Shown here in pieces: positions 27,301 to 34,420 of a stretch of 64,000 bases of DNA. The notes under the pieces were generated by a model. It searched no databases. It was given only the letters and a program-made list of their open reading frames with translations, and was not told where the DNA came from. The position numbers and the translations under genes are program-made. How positions within the stretch are numbered: position 1 is the first letter of the stretch; the number at the start of each line of letters is the position of its first letter. The stretch comes from an uncultured Saprospiraceae bacterium (GTDB lineage Bacteria > Bacteroidota > Bacteroidia > Chitinophagales > Saprospiraceae), in NCBI GenBank assembly GCA_938045585.1, contig CALIAU010000022.1, positions 124,001 through 188,000 of the forward strand. Direction: 5' to 3'.

Positions 27301-28416
27301 ATTTCCATTCCAAACACAGGCGTGGGTATGTGAACTACCAATATTATGTCCTAACTCATGTGCTACAACCATAACATTCCAAGAATATATGGGAAAAGGA
27401 ACCACATTAGGGGATAGAGCACCACTTACAGCATAGGGCCCAAAAGAACCTCCGCTATTTGTTGCACAAAGCACATTGACCCAAGCAATTCCTCCACCTA
27501 CATTTCTTGTAGAGAACAAATGAGCTAGTCTACCATTGTAATTGTTACCAATAACACTACCCATTAAGTTTAGCATATCTCCAGTACCTCCTGCGCCGGC
27601 ATAAGGATCTGAAGTATCGTAAACTAGTATCTCTGACACTGCCATTGGAATACCCTCGTTGTCATATAAAATCTCTACCTCATTCATTATAGCGAGTGCC
27701 CAATCTTCTGTGTTAGCTATTGAAGAACCGTTTTCCAGATAACTATCAAAGTCACATTCTATATAGACTTCTATACAATCTCCAAAGGATTTTTGTGACG
27801 CTTGTTCAAGCACCACGACTTCATCAGGAATTCCTAAATCATCCGAACTACAGCCTAATTCTTGACTGTGTTTGGAATCAGATACACGATAGGCCGCATA
27901 TAGGTCTTCTTGAATTTTATTGATTTCAAAATTTCCTTCTTCTGTAGCTATTGTCATTCGTATGGAATTACTCAAAACGGAAAGACTTACTATGGAGTTA
28001 ATATCATCTTTTATTATACCGCGATAGAAAACGGACTGCGTTCTTTTTGTGCTTTTTCCTGAAGATGTTTTAATTCTGTAAGATGGGGTGCTTACATCTT
28101 TTCTATATAATTGCAAAGAATACGTATACCCCTCAAACGGTATATTTAAATAGAGCTGCTCTGGTTTGTCTCTTTTAATCTGTTCTGCTAGAGAGGCATC
28201 TAGCTGCAGAAAATCTGCTTTACTTACATATTGGCTTGAATTGCTTGGAAGTTTGGCAGTTGTGTTGGGTGAAAACAAGGAGGAAGACTCGGAGGCAAAT
28301 TCGCCTTTCATTTCTTGCACCTGATAATATATGTTTTTTGAATTGTGTGTTTGACTAACTGCTATCTGTAAAAAGAAAAAGAATAGCAATACTGAGGCAA
28401 AAAATCTATTATCCAT
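24364..28416 (-). CDS. Secreted reprolysin-like zinc metalloprotease with ten PKD domains and T9SS sorting domain
   Basis: 1350 residues from the ATG at 28416; a TTG at 28443 is less likely. Order: signal peptide (MDNRFFASVLLFFFFLQIAVS), propeptide-like region to about 200, metalloprotease with VVAHELGHNIGSSHTHAC (HExxHxxGxxH near 353-363) and a Met-turn region GTIMSYCHAVGG, ten PKD repeats from about 465 to 1265, and a type A T9SS tail (IGIYPNPNQGEFVLSV, LSPGAYVLVLRIED). The PKD domains alternate strictly between a form with GGxPxxSTEE and a form with WDFGDGNxS, giving five dyads. It probably degrades extracellular protein at the cell surface. Monocistronic. Confidence 0.92.
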   Translation of the reverse strand: MDNRFFASVLLFFFFLQIAVSQTHNSKNIYYQVQEMKGEFASESSSLFSPNTTAKLPSNSSQYVSKADFLQLDASLAEQIKRDKPEQLYLNIPFEGYTYSLQLYRKDVSTPSYRIKTSSGKSTKRTQSVFYRGIIKDDINSIVSLSVLSNSIRMTIATEEGNFEINKIQEDLYAAYRVSDSKHSQELGCSSDDLGIPDEVVVLEQASQKSFGDCIEVYIECDFDSYLENGSSIANTEDWALAIMNEVEILYDNEGIPMAVSEILVYDTSDPYAGAGGTGDMLNLMGSVIGNNYNGRLAHLFSTRNVGGGIAWVNVLCATNSGGSFGPYAVSGALSPNVVPFPIYSWNVMVVAHELGHNIGSSHTHACVWNGNGTQIDDCGPVAFSNVNTSCYDPSDPILPSSGTIMSYCHAVGGVGINFNNGFGDQPGALLLNKYNSANCSTGDECAFGGGGDDDTGTPPVADFTVTQFDACTPAQVQFTNQSFNDPESYEWFFPGGTPDFSTEEDPFVIYEEPGFYSVTLVATNSSGSDEWTQIDIVQVQEPPEPAFSFELIGNFISFTNETAEDVNSFFWDFGDGNVSAAENPLHEYINDGSYTVTLTVDSDCGVFEVSQVVDFFIPPTAGFNLDFSSGCNPLVVSYSNSSSSNTVDILWTFEGGIPETSTEENPIVTYATPGSYDVSLVATNANGQDELYESNLIEVEASPLAEFDFDINTQEVDFFNLSSGYSDVSWDFGDGNTSAEVSPSHSYAIGGEYEVTLFIESDNCGSAEISKLINVTGEPIASIDYDINEGCIGMVVSYSATNSTAADNYFWEFEGGIPATSTEENVIVEYPLAGDFDVQLTVSNSVGESTESLNEIIQVSDAPTAEFTLIQDDLTVELMAVTTMNTSDAMYSWDLGDGNTATGINPSHTYDEEGEYTIILYATSLCGENEMVQTISNYSLPVANINIDQAEGCADFTVSFTSSSENATEWSWSFPGGNPASSTEENPTVVYEAAGTYSVELSVTNPAGTDVLVLDDIILVEDIPVASYTSVRDMNTLTFTNTSTNADSYSWDFGDGNTSIEENPIHTYDTEGEYVVVLQAENACGLTEYLETIIVNNLPIAGYTANVTTGCIPLVVEFTDNSSSNVTEWNWTFPGGTPSTSTEASPTVTYNMTGEYDVSLVVSSSAGSDELVSTDLIITEDLPTASFQFVSVDEFDFEFSNTSLNADSYAWDFGDGNTSVIENPSHSFEGPGSYLVTLAASNACGTEVWEEEIIIEESTSVSGIDILDGIGIYPNPNQGEFVLSVQSSEATKAELRIFNVLGQSLMTKDLLFTAGKNDTSIQLENLSPGAYVLVLRIEDQMQVIKWMHD

Positions 28417-28592
28417 ATAGCTTTTTAGATGATTGTAAATCAATTAGTTCTTGTAAATGGGTGATTGTGTTCTTAGGGAAGACTTGTTGTATGGTGAATG
28501 TAAGTAAAATTGGAGATTTTGCTAGTGCTAGAATGTGCTTTTTTTGAGCAATGTCTCCCAAAGCACATTTTTGGATGATCTAAGCAAATATT

Positions 28593-29447
28593 TTAAAGTA
28601 AACAAGCGGTGTACCATACATAGGCCATACTTAATATTGCCACAATATTGGACATGAGACCAAAAAGTTTCATCTGTCCAAGGGTATATTGTTTTGTCTT
28701 GAAAATGAAAAACAAATCTACTAAAAGCCATAACAATCCAAGGGCCAGCATACTACCAAAAATATACTCATCATAAACAATATAGAGCAAGGAGACTTCA
28801 AGAAATACAATCAAAATTATAAGTAATTTTGTCTTCTTCATTCCTAGGATAGTAGCTGTTGTCCTTCGGCCTGCTTTCCGATCCGGAACGATATCCATTA
28901 CCTCGCCAATGAGATGCGATTGAAACGCAAATAGTAGTAAGTAAAAATAGGTAGTCCAAGACAACATCTCAGCCTGATTTAGGTAAATACTCAATGGAGC
29001 AACCAGTAGATAACCAAACTGACAAAGCAATTCTAGTGGCGGTTTACTGCGCAATCCATGCTTAGGTAGATTGTAAAGACCATTTATCAAAACAAAGGCA
29101 GCAAATAACCACAGCATCCTAATACCTCCAAAATATATCAGAGGTGGAACAAAGAGAATCTGCACGAGTAAAATTGCTTTCCAAAGCTGCCTAAGATCTT
29201 CTGGACTTCCTAGAGCTCCAAACCAGAATGTATCCTTTCTTGGATTGACAGCATCTGTTTCGTAATCTACGATATCATTCCAGCCATACACTAGAAAATT
29301 CAGCGGAAAACACACATAAAAGAGCCCATACCAAAAACTTGATTCATGCCAAATATCCATTTGGCTAGTAGGTAATAAGTAAAGCCAGACTGTAGCAAAC
29401 CAGAGACCGGGTCTAGAGACTTTCAAATAAAAAACGAGAGTTTTCAA
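28593..29447 (-). CDS. UbiA-family prenyltransferase
   Basis: 284 residues with eight or nine membrane helices. The first Asp-rich motif is NDIVDYETD (near residue 57) and the second is DIVPDRKAGRRT (near 185); together they bind Mg2+ and the prenyl diphosphate. The start appears to be TTG (29447), with MKTLVFYLKVSRPGLW giving a normal family N-terminus and no ATG nearby. Possible products are a quinone, heme O or carotenoid precursors; the length and motifs do not decide. No quinone or carotenoid genes adjoin it. Divergent from the DUF1415 gene by 26 bases. Confidence 0.85.
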   Translation of the reverse strand: MKTLVFYLKVSRPGLWFATVWLYLLPTSQMDIWHESSFWYGLFYVCFPLNFLVYGWNDIVDYETDAVNPRKDTFWFGALGSPEDLRQLWKAILLVQILFVPPLIYFGGIRMLWLFAAFVLINGLYNLPKHGLRSKPPLELLCQFGYLLVAPLSIYLNQAEMLSWTTYFYLLLFAFQSHLIGEVMDIVPDRKAGRRTTATILGMKKTKLLIILIVFLEVSLLYIVYDEYIFGSMLALGLLWLLVDLFFIFKTKQYTLGQMKLFGLMSNIVAILSMAYVWYTACLL

Positions 29448-29473
29448 AATGATAATTACTTTTACTCTATAAT

Positions 29474-29956
29474 ATGCTTAGTACTAAAGAAAGAACAATA
29501 CAATGGATAGAAGGGTTTGTCTTAAAGCATAATTTATGTCCATTCGCCAAAATACCCTTCACGAATAATAAAATACTGTATCAAGATACGAATACTACAC
29601 AGTTGGAAAAGCTCTTGTTTGAATTGCATACACTCTTATTCAATATGGAAGGATATTCGAATGGCTTTTTTATTTTACCTAGCATGGAATTTGATGAGTT
29701 TTTAGATGTTTTTTATGCGGCCGAACAATACATCATAGATGCAGGATTTTCTTCTGAATTCCAATTAGCAAGTTTTCATCCAGAGTATCAGTTTGCTGAT
29801 TACTCTGAAGAAGATAAGCGTAATCGAACAAATCAATCTCCATTTCCAATGATACATATCCTACGTGTTTTAGAGATGAAAAAAGCCATTGAACAATACG
29901 GAGATACCACTCAGATTTTCGTAGAAAACGAAAAGAAAATGAATCGATTGGAATAG
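29474..29956 (+). CDS. DUF1415 family protein
   Basis: 160 residues, cytosolic. Family hallmarks are WIEGFVLKHNLCPFAKIPF at the N-terminus and FQLASFHPEYQFADYSEEDK in the middle, followed by NRTNQSPFPMIHILR. Function is unknown. Conserved Cys, His and Asp residues suggest a metal or catalytic site, but nothing has been shown that I can name. It is separated from dinB by seven bases on the same strand, so the two are likely cotranscribed. Confidence 0.85.
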   Translation: MLSTKERTIQWIEGFVLKHNLCPFAKIPFTNNKILYQDTNTTQLEKLLFELHTLLFNMEGYSNGFFILPSMEFDEFLDVFYAAEQYIIDAGFSSEFQLASFHPEYQFADYSEEDKRNRTNQSPFPMIHILRVLEMKKAIEQYGDTTQIFVENEKKMNRLE

Positions 29957-29963
29957 ACTCCCC

Positions 29964-31043
29964 ATGCCTGATTCTGAAACAAAATATAGAAAAATTATTC
30001 ACATCGATATGGATGCCTTCTTTGCTTCTGTAGAGCAACGGGATAATCCAGAATTAAGAGGTAAGCCTATTGCTGTAGGAGGTGGGGGCAAACGTGGAGT
30101 GACCACAACAGCAAGTTATGAGGCCAGAAAATTTGGAGTTGGTTCCGCTATGCCCGGATACAAGGTACGCGAACTTTGTCCACAAATTATCTTTGTTCCA
30201 CCGCGCTTTGATGCATATAAAGAAGTATCGCTGCAGATACGAGAAATCTTTTCTAGATATACGGATCTTATAGAGCCGCTTTCCTTCGATGAAGCCTTCC
30301 TAGATGTCACAGAAAATAAAGTAAACGAGGCTATTGCAACAGACTTGGCAATGCGCATTAAAAATGATATAAAAGAAGAAACCCAACTCACCTGTTCCGC
30401 AGGAGTTTCCTATTGTAAGTTCATTGCTAAGATTGCTTCGGATATGAATAAGCCTGATGGCATTACAGTCATCAAACCCTCCCAAGCGCTTGTGTTTTTG
30501 GAGCAGTTGCCGGTCAAGAAGTTTTTCGGGGTAGGGAAAGTGACGGCAAGAAAGATGGAAGCAATGGGAATCCATACAGGAGTAGATTTAAAACAATATT
30601 CAAAACTAGAACTAGCGCAAAATTTTGGAAAGACAGGTAGATTCTTTTATGACATAGTCAGAGGGATTGACAATAGGCCTGTAAAAGCAGAGCGCGTACG
30701 AAAATCCATAGGTATTGAAACGACACTTAATAATGATATAGAAGAGCATCATGAAATTGTTGAAGTTTTAGATAAGATTATCGAAAAGTTTCACCAAAGA
30801 CTAACGAAGGCAGAAAACTTTGGAAGAACATTAACCCTTAAATTAAAGACCAAGGATTTTAAAACTATAACGCGCTCCAAATCGGAAGACTACTATATTC
30901 TTGAAAAGTCAAAGATTCGAGAGATTGCCTATCAGTTATTAGAACAGGTTCTAGGCGAACATAAGGCATTTCGATTAATTGGACTTACAGCAAGTAAATT
31001 GCAAAGTGAGGAAGAAGAAGATGGTCAAATTAGCTTATTTTAG
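29964..31043 (+). CDS. dinB: DNA polymerase IV (Y family)
   Basis: 359 residues, full length. Catalytic acidic residues are in IIHIDMDAFFASVEQ (near 14-28) and PLSFDEAFLDVT (near 103-114). The palm, fingers, thumb helix-hairpin-helix region (VKKFFGVGKVTARKMEAMGI) and little-finger domain are all seen. The final residues QISLF form a beta-clamp binding motif. The enzyme performs error-prone translesion synthesis. No LexA-like site was noticed upstream. DUF1415 precedes it by seven bases. Confidence 0.95.
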   Translation: MPDSETKYRKIIHIDMDAFFASVEQRDNPELRGKPIAVGGGGKRGVTTTASYEARKFGVGSAMPGYKVRELCPQIIFVPPRFDAYKEVSLQIREIFSRYTDLIEPLSFDEAFLDVTENKVNEAIATDLAMRIKNDIKEETQLTCSAGVSYCKFIAKIASDMNKPDGITVIKPSQALVFLEQLPVKKFFGVGKVTARKMEAMGIHTGVDLKQYSKLELAQNFGKTGRFFYDIVRGIDNRPVKAERVRKSIGIETTLNNDIEEHHEIVEVLDKIIEKFHQRLTKAENFGRTLTLKLKTKDFKTITRSKSEDYYILEKSKIREIAYQLLEQVLGEHKAFRLIGLTASKLQSEEEEDGQISLF

Positions 31044-31080
31044 CCTGGCTTGTTTTGTATATTAGATAAAAACTTCTTCC

Positions 31081-32169
31081 ATGTACTTTTATAGAAAAAA
31101 AACTTCCATTATTATTTTTCTTTTCCTATTCTTAGCGCCAAGCTGTATAGACGCGCAAGAAACGCTAATAAAACCCACCAAGTTTACTCCTAAGTTTTTA
31201 GTGCGCGCTTTTTCTGAAGAAGGAACTATTACAGGCGGTGTCATTACAGACGACTTTAGACTCCCATTAAACTATTACAGATATTCTGGGGTGAGCAATC
31301 CAGATTCTAATTTTATCATGGATGCCAAGTTGCGTGCACAATACTATATGCTAGAAAATGACTTTGAATTTAGACGTGATGAGAATGGTGACTATAAATT
31401 CATAGGCAATGATATTCCAGAACGATACATGATACAATTTGCTGCAAATATTGATGTGCGTATAATTCCGCAATTTAGTGGTCCAGTAAGAACACCTTCA
31501 TTTATGGGAGGTGGGCGCGTGTTTTTCCTGATTGGTAATAACAAGGAAAAAATACTGTCTAAAAAATTCAAAGAGTTTCATAATTTTTATTTGGGCTACT
31601 ATCATTATTCTAACGGCCAAGATGGGGCAACTCTAGCTTCAAATGCAAACCTCCTACCGGAATTTCAATACATTAATGCAAACCATGCCCTAAATGTCTA
31701 CAATGGTAGCTTTGGTACTAATTTTGTCAACTTTGGCTACAATTATTATTTTAATCACCAAAGTGGTTCAGACGAACATTGGCATAATATGAATATCGAT
31801 TCAGAATTTCATACGAATGGGGTAGACCCAGATCTGCAAGGTTACTTTTCAAGATTAAAATTAGCATTGAATTACAGTATAATATCTCTAAAGCCAAGCG
31901 AAGACCCTATTGTTGAATGCGAAGAATACAGACGTTTCAAGTTTCATTTTGAGTACAGACCCTTAGATACCTCGCTGTTACCTAACTCTGATTTCTTTAC
32001 GGATATTTCTAGCTCTATTACCTATTTTTTCAAATTACCGCTGTCTACATTTACTGCATGGTATATGCAGGCAGGTTTCCAAGGGTCGGATGATTACAAT
32101 ATCTATTTAGAAGACAAAAATTTCTACTTCCAAATAGGAATAGCGACAGGTAATTTTATTTATAAGTAA
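31081..32169 (+). CDS. Outer-membrane protein of unknown function with an HxSN motif
   Basis: 362 residues with a signal peptide (residues 1-25, ending in CIDAQE). The rest is rich in aromatic residues and alternating strands (YMIQFAANIDVRIIPQF, FHNFYLGYYHYSNGQDGATL, FVNFGYNYYFNHQSG) and ends in FQIGIATGNFIYK, consistent with a beta-barrel. The segment YHYSNG resembles the catalytic His-x-Ser-Asn of outer-membrane phospholipase A and the lipid A deacylase PagL. The overall family is not one I can name, so enzymatic activity is only a possibility. It lies 37 bases after dinB. Confidence 0.6.
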   Translation: MYFYRKKTSIIIFLFLFLAPSCIDAQETLIKPTKFTPKFLVRAFSEEGTITGGVITDDFRLPLNYYRYSGVSNPDSNFIMDAKLRAQYYMLENDFEFRRDENGDYKFIGNDIPERYMIQFAANIDVRIIPQFSGPVRTPSFMGGGRVFFLIGNNKEKILSKKFKEFHNFYLGYYHYSNGQDGATLASNANLLPEFQYINANHALNVYNGSFGTNFVNFGYNYYFNHQSGSDEHWHNMNIDSEFHTNGVDPDLQGYFSRLKLALNYSIISLKPSEDPIVECEEYRRFKFHFEYRPLDTSLLPNSDFFTDISSSITYFFKLPLSTFTAWYMQAGFQGSDDYNIYLEDKNFYFQIGIATGNFIYK

Positions 32170-32204
32170 AAAAAAAACCCTTATAAGATCCAACTTATTA
32201 AGGG
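32168..32204. terminator. Stem-loop after the outer-membrane protein gene
   Basis: CCCTTATAAG (32178-32187) pairs with CTTATTAAGGG (32194-32204). It is preceded by ten A residues, so the U-tract is on the minus strand. No minus-strand gene ends here, so it may act on the plus strand without a strong U-tract. Confidence 0.4.
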
Positions 32205-32425
32205 ATTCTACATTAACTACTTATTCAAAATACTATCAATAACTAAATGATAATCAAATCAGCTTATCGGAAAGGTTAAGCTGTGCTTTACTCTCGGTCT
32301 TAGAAATTTAATATTAGGTCTGAAATCTTTAACTCAACAATAAATGTGTTTTTACGGAAATAGGTTACCAACGAAATCCATTTTTTTTAAAATTCCACGG
32401 AACTTCCTTATTTACTTAAAAGTTA

Positions 32426-32433
32426 TATATTTG
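32426..32433 (+). promoter_or_regulatory. -7 promoter element for the initiator tRNA
   Basis: TATATTTG matches TAnnTTTG and lies 33 bases before the tRNA 5' end. The preceding stretch 32205-32425 is AT-rich and shows no gene or repeat. Confidence 0.6.
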
Positions 32434-32465
32434 CAGCCCGCTAGAATGTTAGCGAAAAGATATAT

Positions 32466-32538
<73 letters not shown>

Positions 32539-32542
32539 CTAC

Positions 32543-32579
32543 AAGCCTTGTAAATCATTGAATTTGCAAGGCTTTTTTT
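32543..32579 (+). terminator. Rho-independent terminator of the tRNA
   Basis: AAGCCTTG (32543-32550) and CAAGGCTT (32567-32574) form an 8-bp stem, extended by AAAT/ATTT inside, followed by seven T. It starts five bases after the tRNA. Confidence 0.9.
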
Positions 32580-32798
32580 ATGGACAGCAGTAAATTGTCA
32601 CCAATCTTTCCAAAATTTTCCAAGTTTTAGGGAATCATAGATTAAGTTTCGATTTTTCCCGTATTTTTTTACTTCGTAACTACCTGATATTCAGTTTGTT
32701 TTAAATTTTAATAAAAAATTATTCATTTTTTATGTAAAAAACATGTGACATCCCCTAAAAAATGTGTCTTAATGGTGGAAGTTGTTCTATAATGATTA

Positions 32799-32826
32799 AG
32801 TCTCCCGCCTGGGAGGCTTTTTTTTT
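32799..32826 (+). terminator. Orphan rho-independent terminator
   Basis: AGTCTCCC (32799-32806) pairs with GGGAGGCT (32811-32818) around a GCCT loop, followed by nine T. No gene ends upstream except the already terminated tRNA. The stretch 32580-32798 holds no recognised gene, so a short RNA could end here, but no perfect TAnnTTTG was found before it. Confidence 0.7.
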
Positions 32827-32845
32827 GCCCCTAACTCATCTCACG

Positions 32846-33121
32846 GCTTCAAGGCATGCTTGTGTTCATTGGAAGCAGGTATCATGGTATTATGGTCTCT
32901 TGGTTTCAAGGCCTGCCTGCTTTCCTTGGAAGGCAGGTAACGCGGTATGGCCATTTTGATATTCTTTACCGCGAAACCAGGGCGTAGCCCGGAAACCATG
33001 ACACCTTGATACCGTTCGCCATCGGCGATCTCGCGTGAGGGATAGGAACAGTCCGAAGGAGTCCGCAGGACCAAGCTGTGGATAGCCCGACCCTCTTCCT
33101 AGAAGAGGGGCACGCCCAAAT
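32846..33121. repeat. Intergenic repeat D: inverted copy of the composite element
   Basis: Reading on the minus strand from 33121: the head ATTTGGGCGTGCCCC (33107-33121), a small stem with GGGTCGG (33087-33093), an internal region with CCCTCACGCGAGATCG, and degenerate 8-mers GGTATCAA, GGTGTCAT and GGTTTCCG (about 33015-32992). The palindrome CCTGCC..GGCAGG (32913-32937) follows, and then plus-strand units GGTATCAT, GGTATTAT, GGTCTCTT and GGTTTCAA (32878-32909). Unlike the other copies it does not abut a stop codon. It fills most of the gap between the tRNA and the acyl-CoA dehydrogenase. Confidence 0.75.
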
Positions 33122-33167
33122 TATATTTCCCTATTAGAATAGTGTCTTCATAGTGTAGCCAAAGAAC

Positions 33168-33175
33168 TATATTTG
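33168..33175 (+). promoter_or_regulatory. -7 promoter element of the acyl-CoA dehydrogenase gene
   Basis: TATATTTG matches TAnnTTTG. It overlaps a TTG (33173) that opens a longer frame, which argues that translation begins at the ATG at 33194. Confidence 0.6.
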
Positions 33176-33193
33176 TTGAGAAAAATTTTTCTT

Positions 33194-34339
33194 ATGCAAA
33201 AGCATCTATTAGAGGAAGAACATATTATGTTCCGAGATATGGTCCAAGAGTTTATTAAAAAGGAAGTAACGCCTTATTACGAACAGTGGGAAAAGGATGG
33301 GAAAGTATCCAAGGAGCTTTGGTTAAAAGCGGGTGCACAGGGAATGCTATGCATGGATTTTCCTGAAGAATATGGAGGCTTAGGAATTAAAGATTTTAGA
33401 TACAATGCTATTGTTACCGAGGAGTTTTCTAAAGCCTGTGCAAGTGGAGTCGGTTTCTTCTTGCATAATGATATTACTGCGCCCTATTGTATGGAATATT
33501 TCACTGAGGATCAGAAGAAACGTTTTATGCCTAAAATCGCAAGTGGTGAAATGATTACTGCAATTGCAATGACCGAACCTGGAGCAGGGAGCGATTTGGC
33601 AGGGATTAAAGCAACAGCAGTAAAGCAGGGAGACCATTATTTATTGAATGGTGCCAAGACCTTTATTACAAATGGCATCATGAGCGATCTTGTCATTGTG
33701 GCGGCAAGAACAGATAGCTCGAGCACTAACCACAAAGGGATTTCTTTATTGCTGGTGGAAGAGGGTATGCCTGGTTTTACACGTGGGAAAAACTTGGATA
33801 AGATAGGTATGAAGGCGCAGGATACTGCGGAAATGTTTTTTGAAGATGTCAAAGTTCCTGTAGAAAATTTATTAGGGGAAGAGGGCAGAGGTTTTTATCA
33901 TTTAATGAATAACCTGCCACAAGAACGTCTATCCTTAGCAGCTTCTGCAATTGGTGCAATTGAGGGTGCACTTAGCCAAACCATACAGTATTGTAAAGAC
34001 AGAAAAGCCTTTGGTAAATCAATTGGGAGTTTCCAAAATTCTAAATTTAAGTTGGCAGAAATGCATACAGAGGCAACCATTCTGCGCAACTTTATCGATA
34101 GCTGTATCATCGAATTAAATGCTGGAACACTTACAAATGAAAAAGCAGCAATGGTCAAGTATTGGGCCTCAGATATCCAATGCAAAATTATGGATCAGTG
34201 TCTCCAACTCCATGGAGGCTATGGGTATATGACAGAATATCCTATTGCACGCTACTATGTAGATTCAAGAGTCCAAAAAATCTATGGTGGGACAAATGAA
34301 ATCATGAAAGAAATCATTGGTAGATCGCTCGGATTTTAG
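33194..34339 (+). CDS. Acyl-CoA dehydrogenase, long-chain (LCAD-like) type
   Basis: 381 residues. The three-domain acyl-CoA dehydrogenase fold is evident: N-terminal helices, beta domain with FAD contact AIAMTEPGAGSDLAGIKATA, and C-terminal helices with RKAFGKSIGSFQNSKFKLAE. In short/medium-chain enzymes the catalytic Glu is in YEGT; here that site reads YGGTNEIMKE. The motif LPQERLSLAA carries the Glu used by long-chain acyl-CoA dehydrogenase, and both features are LCAD hallmarks. It performs the first step of beta-oxidation, passing electrons to ETF. Monocistronic with its own promoter. Confidence 0.92.
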   Translation: MQKHLLEEEHIMFRDMVQEFIKKEVTPYYEQWEKDGKVSKELWLKAGAQGMLCMDFPEEYGGLGIKDFRYNAIVTEEFSKACASGVGFFLHNDITAPYCMEYFTEDQKKRFMPKIASGEMITAIAMTEPGAGSDLAGIKATAVKQGDHYLLNGAKTFITNGIMSDLVIVAARTDSSSTNHKGISLLLVEEGMPGFTRGKNLDKIGMKAQDTAEMFFEDVKVPVENLLGEEGRGFYHLMNNLPQERLSLAASAIGAIEGALSQTIQYCKDRKAFGKSIGSFQNSKFKLAEMHTEATILRNFIDSCIIELNAGTLTNEKAAMVKYWASDIQCKIMDQCLQLHGGYGYMTEYPIARYYVDSRVQKIYGGTNEIMKEIIGRSLGF

Positions 34340-34420
34340 AATTCTGTTTTTGCCCATTACAATTCGTGAAATTCCATTCTATACCTAGGTTTTGAGCAAT
34401 ATAAATGTATTTTAGTCCAC

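Noticed and set aside
28528-28731. Small minus-strand frame overlapping the end of the UbiA-type gene
   Set aside because: It is in a different frame of the prenyltransferase coding region and has no recognisable features.
32762-33074. Plus- and minus-strand frames in the tRNA to acyl-CoA dehydrogenase gap
   Set aside because: They lie within repeat element D and the orphan terminator and resemble no protein.
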